Of a stretch of 64,000 bases of DNA, positions 1 to 8,745 are shown one piece after another (position 1 is the first letter of the stretch; every line of letters starts with the position of its first letter). The position numbers and the translations under genes were made by a program. The notes under the pieces are model-generated. The model saw only the letters and a list, made by a program, of their open reading frames with translations, did no database searches and was not told the DNA's origin. The stretch is from Burkholderia sp. WSM2232 (GTDB lineage: Bacteria > Pseudomonadota > Gammaproteobacteria > Burkholderiales > Burkholderiaceae): NCBI RefSeq assembly GCF_000472545.1, contig NZ_AWZV01000017.1:101290-165289 (forward strand), written 5' to 3'.

Positions 1-158
1 GGCATGCGGTGCGCGGAAACGACCCGGGCTTCGTACGGCACGCCGAACTCCTGCAGAATCGCCACGGCGTTCTTCATGACTTCCCAGTCGGAACTGGAGC
101 CCATCAGCACGCCGACAACCGGCGCGCCATGCGTATGGGCGGTTTGTGCTTCACTCAT
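1..158 (-). CDS. purE: N5-carboxyaminoimidazole ribonucleotide mutase PurE (partial, N-terminus only)
   Basis: The frame starts with ATG at 158 and runs off the left edge, leaving about 52 residues. After a short leader it reads VVGVLMGSSSDWEVMKNA, the PurE class I nucleotide-binding start, followed by EARVVSAHRM, where the SAHR segment lines the active site. PurE converts N5-CAIR to CAIR in purine synthesis. It lies downstream of purC on the same strand with a 125-base gap, and purK would be expected beyond the window edge. The gap holds repeated GGCTTGC/TTTGCGG-like words but no clear terminator, so co-transcription with purC is plausible. Confidence 0.93.
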   Translation of the reverse strand, partial: MSEAQTAHTHGAPVVGVLMGSSSDWEVMKNAVAILQEFGVPYEARVVSAHRM

Positions 159-283
159 CTTGCGGCTTCCTGTTTGCGGCTTGCTGTTTGCGACTGGCTG
201 TCCTGCAGCTTTCTGTTGCAATTGGCTGTTGCAGCCGACGGTTCAAGGCCGGCTGTTTTGCGGCTTGCGGTTCGCGGTTTGAA

Positions 284-1174
284 TCAGGCGAGCTTGTGCC
301 CGGTCAGACGTTCGAGCGCTTCCTGATACTTCTCGCCCGTCTTTTGCACCACGTCGTCCGGCAGCTTCGGCGCGGGCGGCTCTTTCGCCCAGTCCTGCGT
401 TTCAAGCCAGTCGCGCACGAACTGCTTGTCGAACGACGGCGGATTGGTGCCCACCTGATACTGATCGGCCGGCCAGAAGCGGGACGAGTCGGCGGTCAGC
501 GCCTCGTCCATCAGATACAGCTTGCCGTGGTTGTCCAGACCGAACTCGAACTTGGTATCCGCGATGATGATGCCGCGCGTGGCGGCATAATCCGCCGCTT
601 CCTTGTAGAGCCGGATAGAGATGTCGCGGATCGTGGCCGACAGTTCTGTGCCGATGCGGCGCTCCATCTCGTCGTACGTGATGTTCTCGTCGTGGTGGCC
701 CATTTCGGCCTTGGCCGCCGGCGTGAAAATCGGCTCCGGCAGCTTTTGTGCGTTCTGCAGACCCGGCGGCAGTTGCACGCCGCACACCGAACCGGTCGCC
801 TGGTAGTCTTTCCAGCCGCTGCCGGCGAGATAACCGCGCACCACCGCTTCGACGAGAATCGGCTCGAGGCGCTTGACCACCACCGCACGGCCCTTGACCT
901 GCTCGACTTCGTCCGCCGCCACGACCGACTCGGGCGCCACGCCCGTCAGGTGATTCGGCACCACGTGCTTGAGCTTCTCGAACCAGAAGTTCGCCATCTC
1001 GTTGAGCACGCGTCCCTTGTTCGGAATCGGCTCGCCCATGATCACGTCGAACGCCGACAGACGGTCGGTCGTGACGATCAGCAACTGGTCGTTGCCCACT
1101 GCGTAGTTGTCGCGGACTTTACCGCGGCCGAGCAGCGGCAGCGAGCGGAGCGTGGATTCGTAGAGGGTAGACAT
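284..1174 (-). CDS. purC: Phosphoribosylaminoimidazole-succinocarboxamide synthase (SAICAR synthetase)
   Basis: The 296-residue protein has the PurC order: LLGRGKVRDNYAV near residue 15 (ATP loop), then LTGVAPESVVAADEVEQ, then VRGYLAGSGWKDYQ and, later, IADTKFEFG and LMDEALTADSSRFWP, all hallmarks of SAICAR synthase. It joins aspartate to CAIR using ATP. The length suits the longer family branch that carries a C-terminal segment. The gene sits between fba upstream and purE downstream on the minus strand; a hairpin between fba and purC suggests purC also has its own promoter in the 143-base gap. Confidence 0.97.
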   Translation of the reverse strand: MSTLYESTLRSLPLLGRGKVRDNYAVGNDQLLIVTTDRLSAFDVIMGEPIPNKGRVLNEMANFWFEKLKHVVPNHLTGVAPESVVAADEVEQVKGRAVVVKRLEPILVEAVVRGYLAGSGWKDYQATGSVCGVQLPPGLQNAQKLPEPIFTPAAKAEMGHHDENITYDEMERRIGTELSATIRDISIRLYKEAADYAATRGIIIADTKFEFGLDNHGKLYLMDEALTADSSRFWPADQYQVGTNPPSFDKQFVRDWLETQDWAKEPPAPKLPDDVVQKTGEKYQEALERLTGHKLA

Positions 1175-1227
1175 CGTCGTGGTTCGCTAAAAATGAGGCA
1201 AAAAGTGTGACCGGAACAAAAGGGAAA

Positions 1228-1257
1228 CGCCGTTCCCCGGATGATGCGGGAACGGCG
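1228..1257 (-). terminator. Probable terminator after fba
   Basis: On the minus strand CGCCGTTCCC pairs perfectly with GGGAACGGCG across a 10-base loop, followed by TTTCCCTTTTGTT. It lies 61 bases past the fba stop. The T-tract is interrupted, so termination may be partial and allow read-through into purC. Confidence 0.6.
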
Positions 1258-1317
1258 ATCTGACGACAACCTGGCCGGACGGCCAGGTGCGGAGCCAAAC
1301 GTCGACGCAAGTACCGC

Positions 1318-2382
1318 TTAGCGGACCACTTGCGCGAGTTCGCCCGACTTGTACTTCTCCGCAATTTTATCAAGCGAAACCGGCTTGATCTTGCCGGCCT
1401 GGCCTTCGCAGCCGAATTGCGTGTAGCGCTCGATACAGATCTTCATGGCGGCTTCGCGCGCCGGCTTCAGGTAGTCGCGCGGATCGAACTTCGACGGATT
1501 GGTCGCCATATAACGGCGGATCGCGCCGGTGATCGCAAGGCGCAGGTCCGTGTCGATATTGACCTTGCGCACGCCGTGCTTGATGCCTTCCTGAATTTCC
1601 TCGACCGGCACGCCGTAGGTTTCCTTCATGTCGCCGCCGAACTCGCGGATTTCCGCGAGCAGTTCCTGCGGCACCGACGAAGATCCGTGCATCACCAGGT
1701 GCGTGTTCGGAATGCGCTGGTGAATTTCCTTGATGCGCTGGATCGACAGGATGTCGCCCGTGGGCTTCTTGCTGAACTTGTATGCGCCGTGGGACGTGCC
1801 GATCGCGATGGCCAGCGCGTCGCACTGCGTGAGCTTGACGAAGTCGGCGGCCTGTTCCGGGTCGGTCAGCAGCTGTTCGCGGGTCATCGTGCCTTCCGCG
1901 CCGTGGCCGTCTTCCTTGTCGCCCTTCATGGTTTCCAGCGAACCGAGCACGCCCAGCTCCGCTTCCACCGTGACGCCGATCGAGTGCGCGGCTTCCACGA
2001 CCTTGCGCGACACCTCCACGTTGTATTCGTACGACGCGACGGTCTTGCCGTCTGCTTCCAGCGAGCCGTCCATCATCACGCTGGTGAAGCCGCTGCGGAT
2101 CGCCGCCATGCACACCGCCGGCGACTGGCCGTGGTCCTGGTGCATCACGACCGGAATGTGCGGATACGACTCGACCGCCGCTTCGATCAGATGGCGCAGG
2201 AACGCTTCGCCCGCGTACTTACGCGCGCCGGCCGAAGCCTGCATGATGACCGGTGCGTTGACCTTGTCGGCCGCGGCCATGATCGCCTGCACCTGCTCCA
2301 GGTTGTTCACGTTGAATGCCGGAAGGCCGTAGCCGTTTTCAGCGGCATGGTCCAGCAGTTGACGCATTGATACGAGAGGCAT
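1318..2382 (-). CDS. fba: Class II fructose-1,6-bisphosphate aldolase
   Basis: 354 residues. The start at 2382 (MPLVSMRQLLDHAAENGYG) is chosen because AAGGAG lies eight bases upstream; the frame is open further upstream but that part does not resemble the family. Class II features are visible: PVVMHQDHGQS near residue 80 (zinc-ligand histidine region), MMDGSLEADGKTV, VEAELGVLGSLE, and VMHGSSSVP with a second zinc-ligand histidine. The sequence is of the Calvin-cycle-type class II subfamily common in Burkholderia. It interconverts fructose-1,6-bisphosphate with DHAP and glyceraldehyde-3-phosphate. It follows pyk on the same strand, grouping lower glycolysis with purine genes. Confidence 0.97.
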   Translation of the reverse strand: MPLVSMRQLLDHAAENGYGLPAFNVNNLEQVQAIMAAADKVNAPVIMQASAGARKYAGEAFLRHLIEAAVESYPHIPVVMHQDHGQSPAVCMAAIRSGFTSVMMDGSLEADGKTVASYEYNVEVSRKVVEAAHSIGVTVEAELGVLGSLETMKGDKEDGHGAEGTMTREQLLTDPEQAADFVKLTQCDALAIAIGTSHGAYKFSKKPTGDILSIQRIKEIHQRIPNTHLVMHGSSSVPQELLAEIREFGGDMKETYGVPVEEIQEGIKHGVRKVNIDTDLRLAITGAIRRYMATNPSKFDPRDYLKPAREAAMKICIERYTQFGCEGQAGKIKPVSLDKIAEKYKSGELAQVVR

Positions 2383-2601
2383 GCTGTAACTCCTTAGATT
2401 GAAACGAATTCTTGTGCCGCTGGCATCTTCTGGGCGATCTCGTCGCGAAGCAAGCCGCATACCCGTTGGCGCTCTTGCCAACGCGCGCAACGCAGGACGT
2501 TCTGCCCCGCTGCAATCGTCGATGCGCAGCGACGCGCAATCGCCGGGTACGACAGCCTGCTTCGCTCGATCAAGCCTGTGCCAGTCGAGCAGTGCCGCAG
2601 A

Positions 2602-4038
2602 TCAATACGGCTCGCCGACCCGTACGATCTTCAGCGTATTCGTGCCGCCGGCCTGGCCCATCGGCTCGCCGACGGTCAGCACCACCATGTCGCCGCGCGA
2701 CGCATAGCCCTTGCTGACCACTGTCTCCAACGCCTGTTGCAACGCCGTGTCGCGGTCGGTGTTGGTGTCCAGATGCAGCGAAGTCACGTTGCGGTACAGC
2801 GCCATGGCCCGCTCGCTGCCGACCCGCGGCGTGAGCGCGAAGATCGGCACGTGCGTCCAGTGACGCGACATCCACAGCGCGGTCGAGCCGGATTCGGTCA
2901 ACGCCACGATCGCCTTCGCGCCGAGGTGGAAGGCGGTGAAAAGCGCGCCCATCGCGATGGACTGGTCGATGCGCGTAAACGTGCGGTCGAGGAAATCCTT
3001 GTCCAGCTCCGACTGCTCCGACTTTTCCGCCTCGATACAGATGGCCGCCATTGTTTCGATGGTCTGCACCGGGTACTTGCCCGCCGCCGATTCCGCCGAC
3101 AGCATCACCGCGTCCGTGCCGTCCAACACCGCGTTGGCGACGTCGGAGACTTCCGCGCGCGTGGGTACGGGCGCATAGATCATCGACTCCATCATCTGCG
3201 TCGCGGTAATCACGAACTTGTTCGACTCGCGCGCCATACGAATCATGCGCTTTTGCAACGCGGGGACTGCGGCATTCCCCACCTCCACCGCGAGATCGCC
3301 GCGCGCGACCATGATGCCGTCCGACGCGTCGAGAATGCCTTGCAGCGCCGGAATGGCTTCCGCGCGCTCGATCTTGGCGATCATCTTCGGCTTGATGCCG
3401 TACGGTGCGCCGGCGATGTTCGCCAGTTGACGCGCCATTTCCATGTCGGTAGCGTTCTTCGGAAACGATACCGCGACGAAATCGACGCCGAGCGACATTG
3501 CCGTGCGGATGTCTTCCATGTCCTTGGCGGTCAGCGCGGGCGCTGACAGACCGCCGCCCTGGCGGTTGATGCCCTTGTTGTTCGACAGGTCGCCGCCGAT
3601 CTTCACGATCGTATGGATCTCGTTGCCAATCACGCGCTGCACGTTCAGCACGATCAGGCCGTCGTTAAGCAGCAGCACGTCGCCCGGCTTCAGGTCGCGC
3701 GGCAGGTCCTTGTAGTCGAGGCCCGCGCGCTCCTGGTTGCCGAGCTCGCAGTCGGCGTCGAGGATGAACGGCTCACCCGAGTTGAGCGTGACCTTGCCGT
3801 TCTCGAATTTGCCGACCCGGATCTTCGGGCCTTGCAGGTCCGCCATGATGGCGACCTCACGGCCCGCCTGGCGAGCCGCCTCGCGCACGAACTCGGCGCG
3901 CTGGCGGTGGTCGTCCGCGGTGCCATGCGAGAAATTGAGCCGCACCACGTCGGCGCCTGCCTGAATCATTTGCAGCAGGATCTCCGGCGTGCTGGAAGCC
4001 GGTCCGATGGTAGCGACAATCTTGGTGGCGCGATGCAT
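2602..4038 (-). CDS. pyk: Pyruvate kinase
   Basis: 478 residues from MHRATKIVATIGPASSTPE, preceded by AGGAG seven bases before the ATG at 4038. Family landmarks: RLNFSHGTADDH, ADLQGPKIRVG, VAVSFPKNATDM, MIAKIERAEAI, and DGIMVARGDLAVEVG with TQMMESM, which form the catalytic barrel; the C-terminal third (SGSTALWMSRHWTHVPIFALTP) is the allosteric domain. It makes pyruvate and ATP from phosphoenolpyruvate. The same frame stays open without a stop for a further 534 bases upstream, so an N-terminally extended form cannot be excluded from sequence alone; the canonical start and its ribosome-binding site make the short form more likely. Confidence 0.96.
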   Translation of the reverse strand: MHRATKIVATIGPASSTPEILLQMIQAGADVVRLNFSHGTADDHRQRAEFVREAARQAGREVAIMADLQGPKIRVGKFENGKVTLNSGEPFILDADCELGNQERAGLDYKDLPRDLKPGDVLLLNDGLIVLNVQRVIGNEIHTIVKIGGDLSNNKGINRQGGGLSAPALTAKDMEDIRTAMSLGVDFVAVSFPKNATDMEMARQLANIAGAPYGIKPKMIAKIERAEAIPALQGILDASDGIMVARGDLAVEVGNAAVPALQKRMIRMARESNKFVITATQMMESMIYAPVPTRAEVSDVANAVLDGTDAVMLSAESAAGKYPVQTIETMAAICIEAEKSEQSELDKDFLDRTFTRIDQSIAMGALFTAFHLGAKAIVALTESGSTALWMSRHWTHVPIFALTPRVGSERAMALYRNVTSLHLDTNTDRDTALQQALETVVSKGYASRGDMVVLTVGEPMGQAGGTNTLKIVRVGEPY

Positions 4039-4572
4039 GAGTCTCCTCGTCTGGATGGGATCGCTGGAAAGAGCGCTGCGAGTCGGATGCGGAGGCTGCG
4101 CACCGAAAGATGGTGCCGGGGGCTGCGCGCCGGTTGAAACCAGCGTCGCTTTATGGGGTGAAGCGGTGTTCGACACCGGCACGCGAAGCGCCGGCGGGGT
4201 GGCGAGGGCGACTTCCGCCTCCGGGAGTTCCGCAGAGGGCGCGGCGGCTTCGTCCACTGCAATGCTGGACGATGCCGCCGAACCTTCCGCGGCGGTCGAC
4301 TCCACGGAGGCGGCAGGCGCCTCGGTTACTTCTGAATCTGTTGCTGGCGGCGGAGCTTGTGCCGCCCCCGCCAGCGAGGTGGCCAGCGCGGCGGCAACCG
4401 TGCTGGCAAGCTCGGACTCCCTGGCTGCCGTGGCCGCGGCAGTGGCTGTAGCAGCGGCGGCCTCGCCAGAGCGCGCCGTGCGCTCCCCTGCCGTCGCTGC
4501 CGCGGTGTCGCGCGGCTTGCCGCTCTGACCGTTCGCTTTTGCGGACTTCGCCGTTGGGGAGCGCGTCGCCAC
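4039..4572 (-). other. Alanine-rich open frame between pgk and pyk, in frame with pyk
   Basis: Directly after the pgk stop (one base later) a GTG at 4572 opens a frame of 178 codons that has no stop and reads straight into pyk. The translation is dominated by Ala, Ser, Thr, Pro and Glu (for example ERTARSGEAAAATATAAA, then EVTEAPAASVESTAAEGS). About three quarters of the first 60 codons end in G or C, as expected of a coding frame here. It could be an N-terminal extension of pyruvate kinase, a separate small protein that lost its stop, or a non-coding spacer. I see no ribosome-binding site before the GTG. Confidence 0.4.
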
Positions 4573-4573
4573 G

Positions 4574-5767
4574 TTAAGCCCGCGATTCCAGAACTTCGAC
4601 GGCCGGCAGCTTCTTGCCTTCGAGGAACTCGAGGAAGGCGCCGCCGCCCGTCGAGATATAGCTGACCTTGTCGTGGATGCCGTACTTGGCGATGGCAGCG
4701 AGGGTATCGCCGCCGCCCGCAATCGAGAACGCGGACGACCTTGCGATCGCGTCGGCCAGCGTTTTCGTGCCGTTGCCGAACTGGTCGAATTCGAACACGC
4801 CGACCGGGCCGTTCCACACCACGGTGCCGGCTTTTTCCAGTTGTGCGGCGAGCGTCTTTGCGGTTTCCGGTCCGATGTCGAGGATCATGTCATCGTCCTC
4901 GACGTCGGCGACGGCCTTCACTTCGGCCTTGGCGGTCGGCGAGAACTCCTTCGCCGTGACCACGTCGGTGGGGATGGGCACCGAGGCGCCGCGCGCCTTC
5001 GCTGCGTCGATAATGGCTTTGGCTTCGTTCACCAGATCGGCTTCGGCCAGCGATTTGCCGATCTTCAGACCCGCGGCCAGCATGAACGTATTGGCGATGC
5101 CGCCGCCCACGATCAGCTGGTCCACCTTCTCGGCCAGCGACTTCAGGATGGTCAGCTTGGTCGACACCTTCGACCCGGCGACGATCGCGACCAGCGGGCG
5201 CTTCGGCGCGCCGAGCGCCTTGCCGAGCGCTTCGAGCTCCGCCGCGAGCAGCGGACCGGCGCACGCCACCGGCGCATACTTGGCGATGCCGTGGGTGGTG
5301 GCTTCGGCGCGGTGCGCGGTGCCGAACGCGTCGTTCACGTAGATGTCGCAGAGCTTCGCCATTTTTTGCGCGAGCTCGTCGGAATCCTTCTTTTCACCCT
5401 TGTTCACGCGGCAGTTTTCCAGCAGCACGACCTGCCCCGGCGCGACGTTCACGCCGTTTTCCACCCAGTTGGCGACGAGCGGCACGTCACGCCCCAGCAG
5501 TTCCGCGAAGCGCTTCGCGACCGGCGCGAGCGAGTCTTCGGGTTTGAAATCGCCTTCGGTCGGACGGCCCAGATGCGACGTAACCATCACGGCAGCGCCC
5601 GCCTCGAGTGCGGCCTTGACGGCCGGCACCGAGGCGCGGATGCGGGTGTCTTCGGTGATGTTGCCTTGATCGTCCTGCGGCACGTTCAGATCGGCGCGGA
5701 TGAACACTCGTTTGCCGGACAGCTTGCCTTCGGCGATCAGATCGGAGAGACGCAATACCTTGTTCAT
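4574..5767 (-). CDS. pgk: Phosphoglycerate kinase
   Basis: 397 residues from MNKVLRLSDLIAEGKLSGKR. Visible family elements are VFIRADLNVPQD (substrate-binding start), VMVTSHLGRPTEG, LLENCRVNKGEKKDS, YVNDAFGTAHRAEAT, VAIVAGSKVSTK, and near the C-terminus VWNGPVGVFEFDQFGNGT and SIAGGGDTLAAI, which bind nucleotide. It transfers phosphate from 1,3-bisphosphoglycerate to ADP. The open frame extends 85 codons upstream but that part is not conserved-looking. It is the first gene of the minus-strand glycolysis/purine group. Confidence 0.97.
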   Translation of the reverse strand: MNKVLRLSDLIAEGKLSGKRVFIRADLNVPQDDQGNITEDTRIRASVPAVKAALEAGAAVMVTSHLGRPTEGDFKPEDSLAPVAKRFAELLGRDVPLVANWVENGVNVAPGQVVLLENCRVNKGEKKDSDELAQKMAKLCDIYVNDAFGTAHRAEATTHGIAKYAPVACAGPLLAAELEALGKALGAPKRPLVAIVAGSKVSTKLTILKSLAEKVDQLIVGGGIANTFMLAAGLKIGKSLAEADLVNEAKAIIDAAKARGASVPIPTDVVTAKEFSPTAKAEVKAVADVEDDDMILDIGPETAKTLAAQLEKAGTVVWNGPVGVFEFDQFGNGTKTLADAIARSSAFSIAGGGDTLAAIAKYGIHDKVSYISTGGGAFLEFLEGKKLPAVEVLESRA

Positions 5768-6037
5768 GGGCGTTTGTGGGCGAGTTGATGAGAAGGCGGT
5801 GGCGGACGGCGCACGCGGCTTTGAGCGCGCTGAACTGCAGCGCGTCGGCCAAGGCGGCTCCGCGAAGCGGGAGGCCGTCGGCAGGCCCGCGGCGCGGGCG
5901 CCACGCATCGGCGCGCTCATCCCGGAAAGCGGCATTTTAACTGATCCGAACTGCCTTCTGACCCGCACGCCGGCGAATCTCCCGTATTCGAATGCCGCGC
6001 GGCCTATGCTGCAACGCGGCATAACAGCCGCTGTCGC

Positions 6038-6361
6038 TCACGCCAGGAGGCGCAACAGTGTGAACACGACCATCCCGACAATGATGGTGCCTAGCATGGT
6101 GCGGCGCCACAAAAACCACGCGAGGCCCGCGAGCGTTGCATAGAACTCGTGATTCGACGGCGCGAACGAGAGACCCTCGGGCGTACCCAGCACGTCCGGC
6201 AAGACCACCGCGGCAAGCGCCGCAGCGGGCGCATAGCGCAGCATGCGCTGCACGCGGCCCGGCAAAACCGTGCGCTCGCCGCCGATTAGAAACATCGCGC
6301 GCGTCACGGCGGTGACGAAGGTCATGCCGAGAATGGCAAGCCAGACTTCCACAGAGGTCAT
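6038..6361 (-). CDS. azlD: AzlD-family branched-chain amino acid transport subunit
   Basis: 107 residues from MTSVEVWLAILGMTFVTAVTRAMFLI. It is a small hydrophobic protein with four predicted membrane segments and the AzlD pattern of an arginine-rich turn (RVQRMLRYAPAAALAAVVLPD). Its ATG overlaps the azlC stop by four bases (ATGA), which points to translational coupling. Together AzlC and AzlD form a two-part exporter of branched-chain or related amino acids in the inner membrane. Export substrate here is inferred from family only. Confidence 0.87.
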   Translation of the reverse strand: MTSVEVWLAILGMTFVTAVTRAMFLIGGERTVLPGRVQRMLRYAPAAALAAVVLPDVLGTPEGLSFAPSNHEFYATLAGLAWFLWRRTMLGTIIVGMVVFTLLRLLA

Positions 6362-7104
6362 TGCGGATCTCCCGCGCGACTGCGCAGGCGGCGCAAGTCG
6401 GCACGCTCGGCCATCAGGTCCGCGGCGCTGCCCGCGAGAATCGCGGCGATCACCGCGAGCGGCAGCCCGAGCCGGTACGGCAGGTCGAACGCGAGCAGCG
6501 CCACGATTCCCGCGATGCACACCGCCACTAGCGTGGAGCGCGTGGCGATAGCCGCCACCATGATCGGCAGAAGCGCGAGCGTGCCGGCGAGCCCGAGCCC
6601 CCAGTTGTCCGGAATCAGGCTGGCGAGCAGGATGCCCGCAATGGACGCCACCTGCCACGACAGCCAGCTGCACACCGCCATGCCCCAGAAGTACGCCTCC
6701 TTGCCCGGCACGTAACCAGTCGCGAAATTCTTCTTCACGAACAGCAGATAGATCACGTCGCCGTTGAAGTAGCCGAGCGCAACCCGCCGCCACATCGACA
6801 GATACGAAAAATGCGGAGCGAGGCCCACGCTGAAGATCACGAAGCGCAAATTGACCATGGTGGCCGTGAGAAGCACCGTCCAGACCGGCAGCTTGGCGGC
6901 GAGCAACGGCAGTACCGCCAGTTGCGACGAGCCGGCGTAGCACAGCAGCGACATCGCGAGCGCCTGCGGCAGCGTGAGCACCGACTTGCTCATCGCCACG
7001 CCGGTGACGAGGCCCCACGAGCAGATCGCCATGAGAGTAGGCGAATAGTCGCGGGCGCCCTCACGGAAGGCACGGCGATCGATATCTGACAGGCGAGCGA
7101 GCAT
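6358..7104 (-). CDS. azlC: AzlC-family amino acid exporter, large subunit
   Basis: 248 residues from MLARLSDIDRRAFREGARDYSP. The family signature is the segment GLVTGVAMSKSVLTLPQALAMSLLCYAGSSQLAVLPLL near residues 31-68, then TATMVNLRFVIFSVGLAPHF, followed by several hydrophobic helices. The start at 7104 gives the usual family length; the frame is open 51 codons further up, where the sequence is arginine- and proline-rich and unlike a membrane protein. It forms an operon with azlD. The 283-base gap to ilvE is a divergent promoter region without other features I can name. Confidence 0.87.
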   Translation of the reverse strand: MLARLSDIDRRAFREGARDYSPTLMAICSWGLVTGVAMSKSVLTLPQALAMSLLCYAGSSQLAVLPLLAAKLPVWTVLLTATMVNLRFVIFSVGLAPHFSYLSMWRRVALGYFNGDVIYLLFVKKNFATGYVPGKEAYFWGMAVCSWLSWQVASIAGILLASLIPDNWGLGLAGTLALLPIMVAAIATRSTLVAVCIAGIVALLAFDLPYRLGLPLAVIAAILAGSAADLMAERADLRRLRSRAGDPQ

Positions 7105-7387
7105 GAGGCGGAAAGCGCGGGCGCCGAGGGCCGCGGTGGGAAAATGGGGAAAATCGGCGCCAGCTCGTCGAGCACGCGCTGGCGCATCCGGATACGAATT
7201 ATGCGTGCGCCGAATTATAGCGCCCGACATGCGTCCCGATGCCCGTTTCGTGTGCAAATGACGCTAAAATAACGCTCTTCGCTGCACCCCCTCGGAAATT
7301 TCCAACGCATCGGCTTTCCGCGCGCCCGGCGCCTCGCGCGTCCACGGGCTTGGGGTCTCAACCAACACGCACCTGCTGGAGAACCGT

Positions 7388-8311
7388 ATGTCAATGGCCG
7401 ACCGCGACGGCAAGATCTGGATGGATGGCAAGCTGATCGACTGGCGCGATGCCAAGATCCATGTGCTGACCCACACGCTGCATTACGGCATGGGCGTTTT
7501 CGAAGGCGTGCGCGCCTACAAGACGGCCGACGGCGGCACCGCGATTTTCCGCTTGCAGGAACACACCAAGCGCCTTCTGAACTCGGCCAAGATTTTCCAG
7601 ATGGACGTGCCGTTCGACCACGAAACGCTCGCCGCCGCGCAGCGCGAAGTGGTCCGCGAGAACAAGCTCGAGTCGTGCTATCTGCGCCCGATCATCTGGG
7701 TCGGCTCCGAAAAGCTCGGCGTGTCGGCCAAGGGCAACACCATCCATGTGGCGATTGCCGCGTGGCCGTGGGGCGCTTACCTCGGTGAAGACGGCATCGC
7801 CAAGGGCATTCGCGTGAAGACGTCGTCGTTCACCCGGCATCATGTGAACGTGTCCATGGTCCGCGCCAAGGCGTCGGGCTGGTACGTGAACTCGATTCTT
7901 GCGAACCAGGAAGCTATCGCCGACGGCTACGACGAAGCGCTGCTGCTCGACGTGGACGGCTACGTGTCAGAAGGCTCGGGCGAAAACTTCTTCCTCGTGA
8001 ACAACGGCAAGCTGTACACGCCCGACCTGTCGTCGTGCCTCGACGGCATCACGCGCGACACGGTCATCACGCTCGCACGCGACATGGGCATCCCCGTGAT
8101 CGAAAAGCGCATCACGCGCGACGAGGTCTACACCTGCGACGAAGCGTTCTTCACCGGCACCGCCGCCGAAGTCACGCCGATCCGCGAGCTGGACAACCGC
8201 ACGATCGGCTCCGGCGCCCGCGGTCCGATCACGGAGAAGCTGCAATCGGCGTTCTTCGACATCGTGAACGGCAAGAGCGAAAAGTACGCACACTGGCTGA
8301 CCAGGATTTAA
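7388..8311 (+). CDS. ilvE: Branched-chain amino acid aminotransferase
   Basis: 307 residues. A GGAGAA lies just before the ATG at 7388; a second ATG two codons on is possible. Family markers: HTLHYGMGVFEGVRAYK near residue 34, YLRPIIWVG, the PLP-binding lysine in MVRAKASGWYVNS (Lys161), EALLLDVDGYVSEGSGENFF, and FFTGTAAEVTPI. It is a fold-type IV enzyme that transfers amino groups between glutamate and the keto acids of Leu, Ile and Val. It sits divergent from the azlCD exporter, a sensible pairing of synthesis and export, and upstream of the small zinc protein. Confidence 0.96.
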   Translation: MSMADRDGKIWMDGKLIDWRDAKIHVLTHTLHYGMGVFEGVRAYKTADGGTAIFRLQEHTKRLLNSAKIFQMDVPFDHETLAAAQREVVRENKLESCYLRPIIWVGSEKLGVSAKGNTIHVAIAAWPWGAYLGEDGIAKGIRVKTSSFTRHHVNVSMVRAKASGWYVNSILANQEAIADGYDEALLLDVDGYVSEGSGENFFLVNNGKLYTPDLSSCLDGITRDTVITLARDMGIPVIEKRITRDEVYTCDEAFFTGTAAEVTPIRELDNRTIGSGARGPITEKLQSAFFDIVNGKSEKYAHWLTRI

Positions 8312-8355
8312 CGCGCATTGCGCCGCACGCACCCTGCATACAACGAGAAAGTCTC

Positions 8356-8550
8356 ATGAGCGATATCAAGGAAATGCCGCTGGTCGAACTGACGGCAAAG
8401 GACCTCCCGGCGTACTGCCCGAACCCCGCCATGCCGCGCTGGAGTTCGCATCCGCGCGTCTTTATCGACGTTTCGCACGGCGAAGCACGCTGCCCCTACT
8501 GCAGCACGCGTTACAAGCTGCGCGACGGCGAAGTGATCAAAGGTCACTGA
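8356..8550 (+). CDS. Small zinc-ribbon protein (zf-CHCC / NDUFS6-like)
   Basis: 64 residues from MSDIKEMPLVELTAKDLPAYCP. Cys21, His41, Cys46 and Cys49 (CPYCSTRYKL) give the C-H-C-C zinc pattern of the family related to the mitochondrial complex I accessory subunit NDUFS6. Its role in bacteria is not settled. It lies 44 bases after ilvE and before waaF on the same strand; this ilvE - zinc protein - waaF order is one I associate with Burkholderiales. Confidence 0.85.
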   Translation: MSDIKEMPLVELTAKDLPAYCPNPAMPRWSSHPRVFIDVSHGEARCPYCSTRYKLRDGEVIKGH

Positions 8551-8745
8551 ACCTCGCGCACTGAACGCGAGAGCCGTTCGCCGGCAGCGCAGGCTGTCGC
8601 GCCGATTGCTGCCTCGCCCGTCGTCAGGGGCTTTCGCCGGCGTTCGTAGCGGCGAGTTGCCCCTTTTCCCTTTATTTTTATTTATCCGAGGCACCCCGCG
8701 CATGACGCGCGAGGCGCTTCGTTTCGACACCGGACAATCACTCTG

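Noticed and set aside
3989..4528. Plus-strand Ala/Gly-rich frame opposite the pgk-pyk gap
   Set aside because: Begins inside pyk in antisense and lacks a ribosome-binding site; the minus-strand frame has better support.
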